A stretch of 64,000 nucleotides of DNA from contig NZ_JACCCV010000002.1 in NCBI RefSeq assembly GCF_013410115.1, positions 434,001 through 498,000 of the forward strand. The letters run 5' to 3'. Positions 1 through 7,803 of the stretch are shown here, in pieces (the stretch's first letter is position 1; each line of letters opens with the position of its first letter). The notes beneath the pieces were generated by a model. The model was not told where the DNA came from. It was given only the letters and a program-made list of their open reading frames with translations, and did no database searches. This stretch comes from Tunturiibacter gelidiferens (lineage in GTDB: Bacteria; Acidobacteriota; Terriglobia; Terriglobales; Acidobacteriaceae). The position numbers were made by a program, and so were the translations under genes.

Positions 1-743
1 TTCTCGCTCATGGTGACGGTAAGGAAATTGAAGTCGTGTTCTGTGATCAAGGCCTGGGCTGCGGCGAGGAGTTCGTCGGTGTGGTGCGAGGGGATGCCGG
101 TCGCTGCGGAGAGTTCGCCGAGGTTGGGAGAGACGGTGGTAGCGCCAGAGTATTTGCTGAAGTCAGGAGTCTTGGGGTCGGCGAAGACGGGGATGCCGGC
201 GGTGCGTGCGGCGCGGATGACGGACTCGCAGAGAGAACGGGTGAGTGCGCCTTTGGCGTAGTCGGAGAGGATGACTGCGTGGACCTTCGAGACGAGCTCG
301 ATGGCGCGCTCCTGAAGGCGTTGACCTTCGATTGCCGGGACGGGGTCTCGGCTCTCGATGTCGAGGCGCAAGAGTTGCTGCATGCGGCCGACGATGCGGG
401 TCTTTGAGATGGTAGGGAGCGAGCTTGAGACGACCCCGGCGGTGTTGATGTTGGCGCGTTCGAGGATGGCGGCTAGTTCTGCCTGCTCGGAGTCACTGCC
501 CCAGAGGCCTGCAAGGAAGGTCTGACAGCCGAGGCCGGCGAGGTTCATAGCTACGTTGGCTGCTCCACCGGCACGCTCGTAACGCTGGGCGTGGCGGATG
601 ACCGGAACCGGGGCCTCGGGGGAGATGCGCTCAACCTCGCCGTGGATATAGCGGTCGAGCATGATGTCGCCAACGACGAGCACTTTGAGTTGACTGAAGC
701 CGCCCTCAAGCAGGTTCAGGATCGAATGAAGTTCCGGCAGCAT
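1..743 (-). CDS. rfaE1: D-glycero-beta-D-manno-heptose-7-phosphate kinase (HldE/RfaE domain I), 3' end outside window
   Basis: PfkB-family sugar kinase that phosphorylates heptose 7-phosphate to the 1,7-bisphosphate in ADP-heptose synthesis for the LPS core (cytoplasm). About 247 codons are visible. The RfaE1 signature GDIMLDRYIHGEVERISPE lies at residues 25-43 and GGAANVAMNLAGLG at about 59-72. The C-terminal PfkB active-site region and any fused cytidylyltransferase domain lie beyond the left edge, so I cannot say whether it is one-domain RfaE1 or bifunctional HldE. The ATG at 741-743 has a GGGAG about 13 nt upstream. It follows the GT9 heptosyltransferase by 60 nt on the same strand, which fits an LPS-core operon. 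The family is clear from the N-terminal motifs. Confidence 0.93.
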   Translation of the reverse strand, partial: MLPELHSILNLLEGGFSQLKVLVVGDIMLDRYIHGEVERISPEAPVPVIRHAQRYERAGGAANVAMNLAGLGCQTFLAGLWGSDSEQAELAAILERANINTAGVVSSSLPTISKTRIVGRMQQLLRLDIESRDPVPAIEGQRLQERAIELVSKVHAVILSDYAKGALTRSLCESVIRAARTAGIPVFADPKTPDFSKYSGATTVSPNLGELSAATGIPSHHTDELLAAAQALITEHDFNFLTVTMSE

Positions 744-803
744 GAACGAAAAAGATCTCCCGCGAACATCATCGCATCTTTGAGTGGGGGTGGGTGCTTT
801 CGG

Positions 804-1871
804 CTAGCCGAGGATGGCGCGAACCTCGGTGATCACCTCGTCGACTGTGATTGAGGTAAGGCACTTCTTTTTTTGGACGATGCAGGTTTCTAGGCCGCAG
901 CCCCAGCAGTCGGTCTGGTGGTAGACGACGCGGTGTTGTTTGCCATAGGGGAACCAGACGCGGGGCTTGTTGCGGGCGGCGAAGATGGCGACGCACGGGG
1001 TTTGTACGGCTGCGGCGAGGTGCATGGGGCCGCTGTCGTGACCGATGAAGATTTGAGACTGGGCGAAGGCAGCTGCGCTCTCGCGCGGGGTGAGGATGCC
1101 ACAAAGATTAATGACGGGTTTCGAGGAGTTTTGCTTCCAGCCGTCGGCTGCGAAGTTGCTGGCGTCGGCCTCTTCGGGAGCTCCGCAGAGGGCCAGTGCA
1201 TGGTTGGGGTAGAGAGCGGCGATGCGTTGCAGGAGTGCACGCCAGTTTTCCCGGCCCCAGTCTTTCGATTGGACTTTGGTGCCTACGCTAACCGCTATGA
1301 CGGGCAGGCCCGCGGCTGATGCGAGAGCTTCTTTGGCGCGGGCATGCTCGGCGGAGGTGAGGCGGAGATCCCAGCTTGCGGGGTCGTCGAGTCGAGGGTC
1401 TCCCAATTCGGCGAGATTGCGGGTGAGGCGTGCTCCCTCTGGTTCAAGAGCCTGGATCTGCTGCTCCCAGCGGTTCTGCTGCATATCTTCGGTGAGGGGG
1501 ACGCCGATGAGTCGCGTTATTCCACATAGACGGAAGAACTTTTCGTCACGGCGTGCCGACTCTACTCCTCGCGCAGACCCCATGTAGACCAGGACTTCTG
1601 GGCGCCAGCGCAGGAGTTGCCACCATAGGGAGATAAGTTCGCGTGGACTGCGCATACCGACGACGTAGCGAAAGTAGCCCTGGACGAGTCCGCTGTTTTC
1701 GAGGATGGCGGCGGCGGGCGGGGCTTTGACGTTGACGGGGAAGTTGGTGAGGATGCGGCGTTCGGCCTGTGGGAAGGCGCGGGCTACGAGGTGCAGAGCG
1801 GGGAGTGCGATGAGGGTGTCGCCGAGGCTGCCGAGGCGGTAGATCAGAACCCGTTTTGGGGAGGTTGCCAT
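804..1871 (-). CDS. Glycosyltransferase family 9 (ADP-heptose:LPS heptosyltransferase-like)
   Basis: 355 aa, normal length for GT9 heptosyltransferases, which transfer L-glycero-D-manno-heptose from ADP-heptose to the LPS inner core on the cytoplasmic face. The N-terminal motif RLGSLGDTLIALPAL (about residues 12-26) and the C-terminal nucleotide-sugar loop FIGHDSGPMHLAAA (about 275) are the family hallmarks. The C-terminus has a cysteine cluster, CWGCGLETC plus KKKC, often seen in GT9 proteins. It sits directly upstream of the heptose kinase on the same strand, which supports an LPS-core role. Sequence alone does not separate heptosyltransferase I, II or III, so no symbol is given. Confidence 0.9.
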   Translation of the reverse strand: MATSPKRVLIYRLGSLGDTLIALPALHLVARAFPQAERRILTNFPVNVKAPPAAAILENSGLVQGYFRYVVGMRSPRELISLWWQLLRWRPEVLVYMGSARGVESARRDEKFFRLCGITRLIGVPLTEDMQQNRWEQQIQALEPEGARLTRNLAELGDPRLDDPASWDLRLTSAEHARAKEALASAAGLPVIAVSVGTKVQSKDWGRENWRALLQRIAALYPNHALALCGAPEEADASNFAADGWKQNSSKPVINLCGILTPRESAAAFAQSQIFIGHDSGPMHLAAAVQTPCVAIFAARNKPRVWFPYGKQHRVVYHQTDCWGCGLETCIVQKKKCLTSITVDEVITEVRAILG

Positions 1872-1966
1872 TGTCTCTGTCTAGTCTGCTTGGTTCCGGG
1901 AGTTACGGCAAATAGGACGAAAGGGGCAGGAGGAGCCTGTTAGCCTGATCGAGCGAGGAACGTGGG

Positions 1967-3244
1967 TTGAACGAAGCGAATCAACGGATTTTTGTCTCGA
2001 TTGCTGCGTATCGCGATCCGCAGCTGGTTCCTACGATGGAAGACTGCATCGCGAAGGCTCGCTACCCGGAGCGACTGCGATTTGGTATCTGCTGGCAACA
2101 CGATCCTAAGGAAGATACGCTTCCCTTCCGCAATGACGACTGCTTCAGGATAATTGCCGTCGATTGGCGGGAGAGTAAGGGGGCCTGCTGGGCGCGGTCG
2201 GAGGTGATGAAGCTGTGGCGGGGCGAGGAGTGGTTTCTGCAGGTGGACTCGCACTGCCGGTTTGCGTGGGATTGGGATGCGAAGCTGCTCGACGAGATGG
2301 GGCAGACGGAGAGCACTAAGCCGATTTTGAGTACGTATGCTTCGCCCTTTACGCCAGGTGGCGACGAAGTGCTGGCGGATGGGCCGCTGCAGATGGCCTT
2401 TCAGGGCTTTACCGAGGATGGTATTCCGCATATGAAGCCTTTGGCGATTGCGGATTGGCAGAACCTGACGAGGCCGCCACGGGCACGATTTCTTTCGGCG
2501 GGTTTTTTGTTTGCCCAGGGCACTTTTGTGGAAGAGATTGGATACGATCCGGAGTTGTATTTTCTGGGGGAGGAGGCGGCGATGACGGTGCGCGCCTTCA
2601 CCAGCGGATATGACCTGTTTCATCCGCAGGAGACGATCGTCTGGCACGACTACGGCAGGCCGGCTGCGCCGAAGCACTGGGGCGATCACGTTGAGGATAA
2701 GGCCCGTCGTCCGTGGCACGAACTGGACTCTCGCAGCAAGGAGAAGGTGCGGCGGCTGCTTGCGGGACAGCCGGTTGAGAAGTATGGATTGGGATCGACG
2801 CGGAGCCTTGAGGAGTATGAGGCTTATGCGGGACTTTCGTTCAAGCTGCGCAAGGCTCAGGATTACACGGTGCGGGGTGAGGAGCCGCCTAATCCCGAGG
2901 CTGCTGCCGACTGGGCCGGACAGATATTTCCGTGGATGGTCAGGATCACGTTTGATCGCGCGGCACTTCCTGCTGCGGCGCTCGACGATCCAGAGTTCTG
3001 GTACGTCGGGGTGAAGGATGAGAGTCGCGCCGAGATTTATCGTCAGGACATTCCGCAATCGCAACTGGCTACGCTTCCGAGCGGCGAATCAAAGATCGTT
3101 CTGGTTTGCGAGTTTGAGTCGGGTACGATTCCCGCGGCCTGGACGGTTTGGCCGGTGAGCCGCTCGTTGGGATGGCTGAACAAAATTGAAGGCACCCTAG
3201 GCGACGAGGATTATGCGATCGTCCTCGAAGACGACACTAAATAA
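1967..3244 (+). CDS. GlcNAc-type glycosyltransferase (PF11397-like)
   Basis: 425 aa protein resembling the GlcNAc transferase family (PF11397), known from Skp1 hydroxyproline GlcNAc transferases and many bacterial homologues. The N-terminal segment IFVSIAAYRDPQLVPTMED (about residues 8-26) is typical; the likely metal/nucleotide-sugar site is QVDSHCRFAWDWD (about 90) and a second conserved stretch is GEEAAMTVRAFTSGYD (about 200). The start is TTG at 1967, six nt after GAGGAA; no ATG is in frame nearby. It is divergent from the heptosyltransferase. The acceptor is unknown; a surface glycan or protein glycosylation role is inference from neighbours. Confidence 0.8.
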   Translation: MNEANQRIFVSIAAYRDPQLVPTMEDCIAKARYPERLRFGICWQHDPKEDTLPFRNDDCFRIIAVDWRESKGACWARSEVMKLWRGEEWFLQVDSHCRFAWDWDAKLLDEMGQTESTKPILSTYASPFTPGGDEVLADGPLQMAFQGFTEDGIPHMKPLAIADWQNLTRPPRARFLSAGFLFAQGTFVEEIGYDPELYFLGEEAAMTVRAFTSGYDLFHPQETIVWHDYGRPAAPKHWGDHVEDKARRPWHELDSRSKEKVRRLLAGQPVEKYGLGSTRSLEEYEAYAGLSFKLRKAQDYTVRGEEPPNPEAAADWAGQIFPWMVRITFDRAALPAAALDDPEFWYVGVKDESRAEIYRQDIPQSQLATLPSGESKIVLVCEFESGTIPAAWTVWPVSRSLGWLNKIEGTLGDEDYAIVLEDDTK

Positions 3245-3331
3245 AATATGCGGTGTCTCTGTTGAGCCTCTTTGAGTGGACAGGACCCTGACTGCAGCAA
3301 CTGGTAAAGTCTTTGATTGGGAGGAGGGCCT

Positions 3332-3919
3332 ATGCTCGATGCACTTTTGATAACCCGGATGCAGGACGAGATGACAGCGGCCCTGCATGTGACAGAGAAC
3401 GAGGTGGGGTTTGAGACTGGCGCTGATGGTTTGATGGCGCTGGCGATAGCGCAGCATCAGGCCAACTTCGAGCTCTGGCATGAGGAAGATAAGGCGAGGG
3501 TTCCCGGCGTCGCGGATGTGGAGATCGCGCGGGTGAAGCATTCGATCGATGCGTTAAACCAGCGACGGAATGATCTGGTGGAGAAGATGGATCTTTGGCT
3601 GATAGCGCGGCTGGAGCAGGATCCGATTGCTCCCCTGCACTCGGAGACGCCGGGGCTGATGATTGATCGACTCTCCATTCTGGCGTTGAAGATTTACCAC
3701 ACGCGGGAGGAGGCGCACAGGGCGAGCGCGACCGAGGAGCATCGCTCGCGCAACGTGGGACGGCTGGCTTTGCTGGCGGAGCAGCGCGAGGATTTGGCAG
3801 GCTGCCTGGATGTGCTGTGGAGCGAGGTGCTGGGGGGAAGGCGACGGTTTAAGCTCTATCGGCAGATGAAGATGTATAACGACCCGGAGTTGAACCCGGC
3901 GGTGTACGGGCGGAGTTAG
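3332..3919 (+). CDS. DUF4254 domain-containing protein
   Basis: 195 aa soluble protein matching the DUF4254 family, which is frequently found beside glycosyltransferases and heptosyltransferases; its biochemical function is not known to me. The protein is mostly predicted helix, with a conserved-looking stretch around NRRNDLVEKMDLWLI and LHSETPGLMIDRLSILALK (about residues 75-115). A reading frame is open from a TTG at 3317, but the Shine-Dalgarno GGGAGGAGG at 3319-3327 places the true start at the ATG at 3332. It follows the GlcNAc-type transferase by 87 nt on the same strand, so the two are probably co-transcribed and connected with surface glycan assembly (inference). Confidence 0.8.
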   Translation: MLDALLITRMQDEMTAALHVTENEVGFETGADGLMALAIAQHQANFELWHEEDKARVPGVADVEIARVKHSIDALNQRRNDLVEKMDLWLIARLEQDPIAPLHSETPGLMIDRLSILALKIYHTREEAHRASATEEHRSRNVGRLALLAEQREDLAGCLDVLWSEVLGGRRRFKLYRQMKMYNDPELNPAVYGRS

Positions 3920-4086
3920 CCATTTGCGGTGTGATGAGACTTGGAACGATAGAGGGGGTTCCGTTGCACCCGCACTGAGGTGGGGTTGACCTGAAGGCCA
4001 GGTCTGCGTATAAAACCGACACGAGAACAAACTAAATTGAGCACCCGTTAGAATGGGAGAGCTCAGAAACGCCTTAGGCGACAGGA

Positions 4087-4656
4087 ATGACGATGGCTCA
4101 GACAAAGACTGCAACTGCACCTGCAACAAAACGTGCTCCACGCACGATCGCTGGAACCATTCCTCAGACAAACGACAATGCGCGCGCGCAAGTGGTGGCT
4201 CATTACGAAGCTGCGCTGCGGCTGATGCAGGATGGAAAGTACGACAAGGCCCATGCTGCGTTCGACAAGATGCTGGCTGCAGGCGCAGGTGAACTGAGCG
4301 ACCGGGTCCGCATGTACTCGACTGCCTGTGCGCAGCAGATGACCAAGGGAAAGAATGCCTTTTCCAACTGCGAAGAACAATACGATTACGCCATCTCTCT
4401 GCTGAACGACGGACACTACGAAGATGCCCGGGAGCACTTCAACCTGATCCTGAAGGAGAATGATAAGGCGGACTATGCCTTTTACGGTCTGGCGGTGCTG
4501 GCGAGCATGACAGGAGATTCGCATCACTGCCTGGAGCATCTGACCGAGGCGATCCGACAGAATCCACGGAACAGGATTCAGGCGCGGGCTGACTCGGACT
4601 TTCAGGATATGGCCGACGATCCTCGCTTTACGGAGCTGCTGTATCCCGAGGCGTAA
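4087..4656 (+). CDS. Tetratricopeptide-repeat protein
   Basis: About 189 aa. The first 30 residues are rich in Thr, Ala and Lys and look disordered. The rest holds TPR-like helical pairs: ALRLMQDGKYDKAHAAFDKM, ISLLNDGHYEDAREHFNLIL and a third unit ending HHCLEHLTEAIRQNP. TPR domains are protein-interaction scaffolds; no partner is evident. Two ATGs six nt apart (4087 and 4093) are possible starts; the AGGA at 4083-4086 is better spaced for 4093. The C-terminal segment, ending DDPRFTELLYPEA, is common in such small cytoplasmic TPR proteins. It lies 59 nt upstream of yvcK on the same strand and may be co-transcribed with it. Confidence 0.75.
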   Translation: MTMAQTKTATAPATKRAPRTIAGTIPQTNDNARAQVVAHYEAALRLMQDGKYDKAHAAFDKMLAAGAGELSDRVRMYSTACAQQMTKGKNAFSNCEEQYDYAISLLNDGHYEDAREHFNLILKENDKADYAFYGLAVLASMTGDSHHCLEHLTEAIRQNPRNRIQARADSDFQDMADDPRFTELLYPEA

Positions 4657-4715
4657 CTACGAACTTGCTCCAGGCCGACAGCGCTTCGTTTAGGCTGGTG
4701 TAGGAGAACCTGCGC

Positions 4716-5822
4716 ATGTCGTTGCGGAAGCTAACCGAATCGAAAGAAAAAGACCTTCGGGTGGTTGCCATTGGCGGCGGCACGGGGTTGTCGACGCTGC
4801 TTCGGGGGCTGAAGCGGTACGTGGTGACTCCGGACCGGAGAAGAGGGATTCGGCTGGGAGAGTCTGCGCGGGTCGAGCGGGCTCCTATGCCACGCTGCCC
4901 TGAGGCGCACTGCATCATTCGGGAGCTCTCGGCGGTGGTTACGGTGACCGACGATGGCGGCTCGTCCGGGCGTCTGCGCGAGGACTTCAAGATGCTTCCG
5001 CCGGGGGACATCCGGAACTGCATGGTCGCGCTCTCGGAGGATGAGCACCTGCTGTCGAAGCTGTTTCAGTATCGCTTCGAGCATGGCGAGCTGGAGGGCC
5101 ATAGCTTCGGCAACCTCTTTGTGGCCGCGCTCTCGCACATCACGGGAGACTTTGCCCAGGCGGTGCAGATGTCCTCGCAGATTCTGGCCGCGCGGGGGAA
5201 GATCTTCCCTGCTACGAATACGAACGTGACATTGGCGGCGGATATGGACGATGGCTCGCTGGTGCGGGGGGAGACCAATATTACGGCCAGTAAGCGCAGC
5301 ATCGTGGAGCTGCGGCTGGAGCCGGAGACTGCCGATCCTCTGCCGCAGACGCTGGAGGCTATAGCAAATGCTGACCTGATCACTCTGGGGCCGGGGTCGC
5401 TTTACACTTCGCTGATCACAAACATGCTGGTTCGCGGCATCCCGGAGGCGCTGGCGGCGTCGCGGGCTACCAAGGTGTTTGTGTGCAACCTGATGACGCA
5501 GGCCAACGAGTCGCTGGGGCTGACAGCCTCTCAGCATATCGAGAAGATCATGCAGCATGCGGGTGGGGTCAAGGTTCCAATCTTCGACTATGCGCTGATC
5601 AATACGGGGGATATCTCGGCGGCGCGGCTGGAGCAGTATGCGCGTGAGGGGCAGCAGCCGATCGTGGCGGACCTGGAGCGCGTTCGGGCGCTGGGGGTGG
5701 AGCCGGTGATGGGCAACTTTGTCCATGAGGGCGATGTGTTGCGGCATGACTATGACCTTTTGGCGGAGCGGCTGCTGGAGCTGGGGATGGAGCGTCCGGT
5801 GGCGGTTTCGGGTATGGGGTAG
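4716..5822 (+). CDS. yvcK: YvcK/CofD-like family protein (gluconeogenesis factor)
   Basis: 368 aa. YvcK proteins bind UDP-sugars and, in Firmicutes, are needed for growth on gluconeogenic carbon and for cell-wall homeostasis. The glycine-rich start AIGGGTGLSTLLRGLKRY (residues about 18-35), TVTDDGGSSGRLREDF (about 75-90), PPGDIRNCMVAL and ITLGPGSLYTSLITNML are all intact. Between RGLKRY and AVVTVTDDGG there is an insertion of roughly 35 residues rich in Arg and Pro with two Cys; in typical YvcK these segments are only about 10 residues apart. The ATG has AGGAGA eight nt upstream. A strong hairpin terminator lies 100 nt downstream. Confidence 0.9.
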   Translation: MSLRKLTESKEKDLRVVAIGGGTGLSTLLRGLKRYVVTPDRRRGIRLGESARVERAPMPRCPEAHCIIRELSAVVTVTDDGGSSGRLREDFKMLPPGDIRNCMVALSEDEHLLSKLFQYRFEHGELEGHSFGNLFVAALSHITGDFAQAVQMSSQILAARGKIFPATNTNVTLAADMDDGSLVRGETNITASKRSIVELRLEPETADPLPQTLEAIANADLITLGPGSLYTSLITNMLVRGIPEALAASRATKVFVCNLMTQANESLGLTASQHIEKIMQHAGGVKVPIFDYALINTGDISAARLEQYAREGQQPIVADLERVRALGVEPVMGNFVHEGDVLRHDYDLLAERLLELGMERPVAVSGMG

Positions 5823-5921
5823 GTACCCCCCTCCCCATACTTAATGTGTGCAAAGTCTTCGAAGATAGTGGTTTAGGTCTGGACTTCTCCTTGCTTAGGG
5901 TTGACTTAGGGTTGAAATGCA

Positions 5922-5953
5922 ATGCCCCGGCTTTTGGCCGGGGCATCTTTTCT
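5922..5953 (+). terminator. Rho-independent terminator after yvcK
   Basis: A perfect 10-bp stem, ATGCCCCGGC with GCCGGGGCAT, has a 5-nt T-rich loop and is followed by CTTTTCTT. It lies 100 nt downstream of the yvcK stop. Just upstream is a short direct duplication of CTTAGGGTTGA (about 5893-5915). Confidence 0.85.
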
Positions 5954-6060
5954 TCTGTATCCAGTATAGCTGGTGGAGGGAAACTCATGCGCCATGCGTA
6001 TGTGATTGGCTGGTAAGCAGTTTTGGTGTTTTGGGGGTTGACAGCTTCTTAAAAGATTCT

Positions 6061-6238
6061 GTCCTGCCGGACGGGCCCACTGCGCGTGGGGCGGGCGTTC
6101 GCACGCCTTTTCAAAGCTTCGCGTGGTCCTCCCGTTGGTCGGAAGGAACGTCATTCGCGACCATCGGGAGCGCCGGGCGAAGCGGTATACACGTCACGAA
6201 GTGACCGCCCCACGCGCAGTGGGCCCGTCCGGCAGGAC
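6061..6238. repeat. 178-nt intergenic palindromic element with perfect 34-bp terminal inverted repeats
   Basis: Positions 6061-6094 are exactly complementary to 6205-6238 (34 of 34). Inside, 6116-6141 and 6158-6183 form an imperfect second stem (19 of 26 aligned columns match), leaving a loop of about 16 nt. The whole element can fold into one long hairpin. There is no coding capacity. It is probably a dispersed MITE-like or REP-like unit; whether other copies exist cannot be seen here. A separate 9-bp hairpin (GCTGTTCAC/GTGAACAGC, 6263-6289) follows. The rest of 5954-6345 shows nothing else I can support. Confidence 0.8.
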
Positions 6239-6345
6239 GAAATACGGGGGTCTCTCCACTGCGCTGTTCACGATGAGACTGTGAACAGCTTCGGTCGAGA
6301 TGACGATCTTTTTTGCGGTGGAGGAAGAGCGAGAGTTGGGAGCAG

Positions 6346-7560
6346 TTAGAGGGTGGCGATCTCGACGAGGGCGGGAGGTGGCTGCTCGAGGGTGCGTTTG
6401 AGCTGGCCGCAGGCGGCGTAGATGTCGCGGCCGCGGGGCTTGCGGATGAAGGCTGGGATGCCTGCTTCGCGGAGCCGCTTCTGGAAGATGCCTACGTCTT
6501 GCGGGGTGGGTTCGTGGAAGGGCATGTCGGGGCCGGAGTTCCAGACGATCAGGTTGATCTTGGCGCGGAGATTCTTCAACAGGGCGATCAGCTCGTCGGC
6601 GTGTTCGCGCTGGTCGTTGATGCCGCCGAGCAGGACGTACTCGAAGGTGACGCGCTCGCGAGGGCGCAGGGGGACGGCGGAGATGGCTTCGAGGAGCGCA
6701 GCGATGTTCCATTTGCGGGTGATGGGCATGATGGACTCGCGGACGACGTCGTTGGAGGCGTTGAGGCTGACGGCGAGCTTGGGACGGATGGTCTCGCTGG
6801 CGAACTGTTCTATGCCGGGGAGGATGCCGGAGGTGCTGACGGTCATGCGGGACTCGGGGATGCTAATGGGGCCGGTGAGGAGGCGGACGGCGTCCATGAA
6901 ACCGGTGTAGTTCAGGAATGGCTCGCCCATGCCCATGAAGACCAGGTTGATGCGGTCGCGGCCGACTTCGACGCTGTGGCGGTTGAGGACGGCGGCTACC
7001 TGACCGGCTATCTCTCCAGGGGTGAGGTTGCGGCGGATGCCGAGCTTGGCGGTGAGGCAGAACTGGCAGTTGACGGCGCAGCCTACCTGGCTGGAGATGC
7101 AGATGGTGGCGCGCTTGTAATCGTCGTCATCGTGGGCTGGGTGCTCCTCTTCCTCGGCTGCCTGGGTTCCGTCGCCGCGCTCGCCTCCGTCGCCTCCTGG
7201 CATCCAGACGGTTTCGACGGTTTCGCCGTCGGCCATGCGTACGAGGTAGCGCTCGGTGCCGTCGATGGAGAGGGCGGTCTGGACGAGCTCGGGCAGGCCT
7301 ACGGTATAGCCAGAGGAGCCGAGGGCGGTGCGGAGGGTGGCGGGAAGAGTGGTGATCTGGTCGAGTGAGGGGATGCGCTGGGTGTACAGGGCATCGTAAA
7401 GCTGGCGGGCTCGGTAAGCTGGCTGGGCGAATTTCTCCATCAGACCGGTCAGCTCCTGAAGCGAGGCGCCGAAGAGCGGTTTTTCTTCAACTTTTGGATT
7501 ATTAAAATGCTCTATATCATTCATTTGTAAATATTTGGATATCTTCGATAGTTCCGACAC
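6346..7560 (-). CDS. rlmN: 23S rRNA (adenine(2503)-C(2))-methyltransferase RlmN
   Basis: 404 aa radical-SAM enzyme that methylates A2503 of 23S rRNA (and A37 of some tRNAs). The radical-SAM cluster motif CAVNCQFC (C-x3-C-x2-C) and the flanking ICISSQVGC, INLVFMGMGEPFLNY, AVSLNA and the C-terminal region with DIYAACGQL (second catalytic Cys) are present. There is an acidic/Gly low-complexity insertion just before ICISSQVGC, from about residue 120 to 147, which includes a run of Glu and a run of Asp; typical RlmN is about 350-370 aa. The start may be GTG at 7560 or ATG at 7524; neither has a convincing Shine-Dalgarno site. Confidence 0.95.
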   Translation of the reverse strand: MSELSKISKYLQMNDIEHFNNPKVEEKPLFGASLQELTGLMEKFAQPAYRARQLYDALYTQRIPSLDQITTLPATLRTALGSSGYTVGLPELVQTALSIDGTERYLVRMADGETVETVWMPGGDGGERGDGTQAAEEEEHPAHDDDDYKRATICISSQVGCAVNCQFCLTAKLGIRRNLTPGEIAGQVAAVLNRHSVEVGRDRINLVFMGMGEPFLNYTGFMDAVRLLTGPISIPESRMTVSTSGILPGIEQFASETIRPKLAVSLNASNDVVRESIMPITRKWNIAALLEAISAVPLRPRERVTFEYVLLGGINDQREHADELIALLKNLRAKINLIVWNSGPDMPFHEPTPQDVGIFQKRLREAGIPAFIRKPRGRDIYAACGQLKRTLEQPPPALVEIATL

Positions 7561-7610
7561 ATAGATCTGGGCTGAAAGGGACGAGCGGTTTGGGCAGGAT
7601 CGAGTTCGTC

Positions 7611-7640
7611 GGGATCCTTCGCTCCGCTCAGGATGACGGC
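7611..7640. repeat. Dispersed repeat of the HPERSEG type, copy 1
   Basis: The sequence GGATCCTTCGCTCCGCTCAG followed by GATGAC is nearly identical to 11935-11960 (one difference, C/G). Translated on the opposite strand it gives the HPERSEG-like peptide that is often mistaken for a protein in such genomes. It is intergenic, between rlmN and the M16 protease gene. Confidence 0.65.
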
Positions 7641-7803
7641 AAAACTGTTCGCTCCTAGTCCGGCGCTCCGCTTAGATTGATAACAAAGGCTTTAGGTGTC
7701 TAGAAGCGTAGTGTCGGGCCGGAGCATCTATATAAGTCTACTCCCCTGGGTGCTACGGATGGCGCGGACCGCGCTGTGAAACAATGGAGTCTGAAGGAGT
7801 CTC

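Noticed and set aside
6313..7368. 351-codon plus-strand frame opposite rlmN
   Set aside because: Gly/Asp/Glu-rich shadow of the rlmN gene; rlmN has all catalytic motifs.
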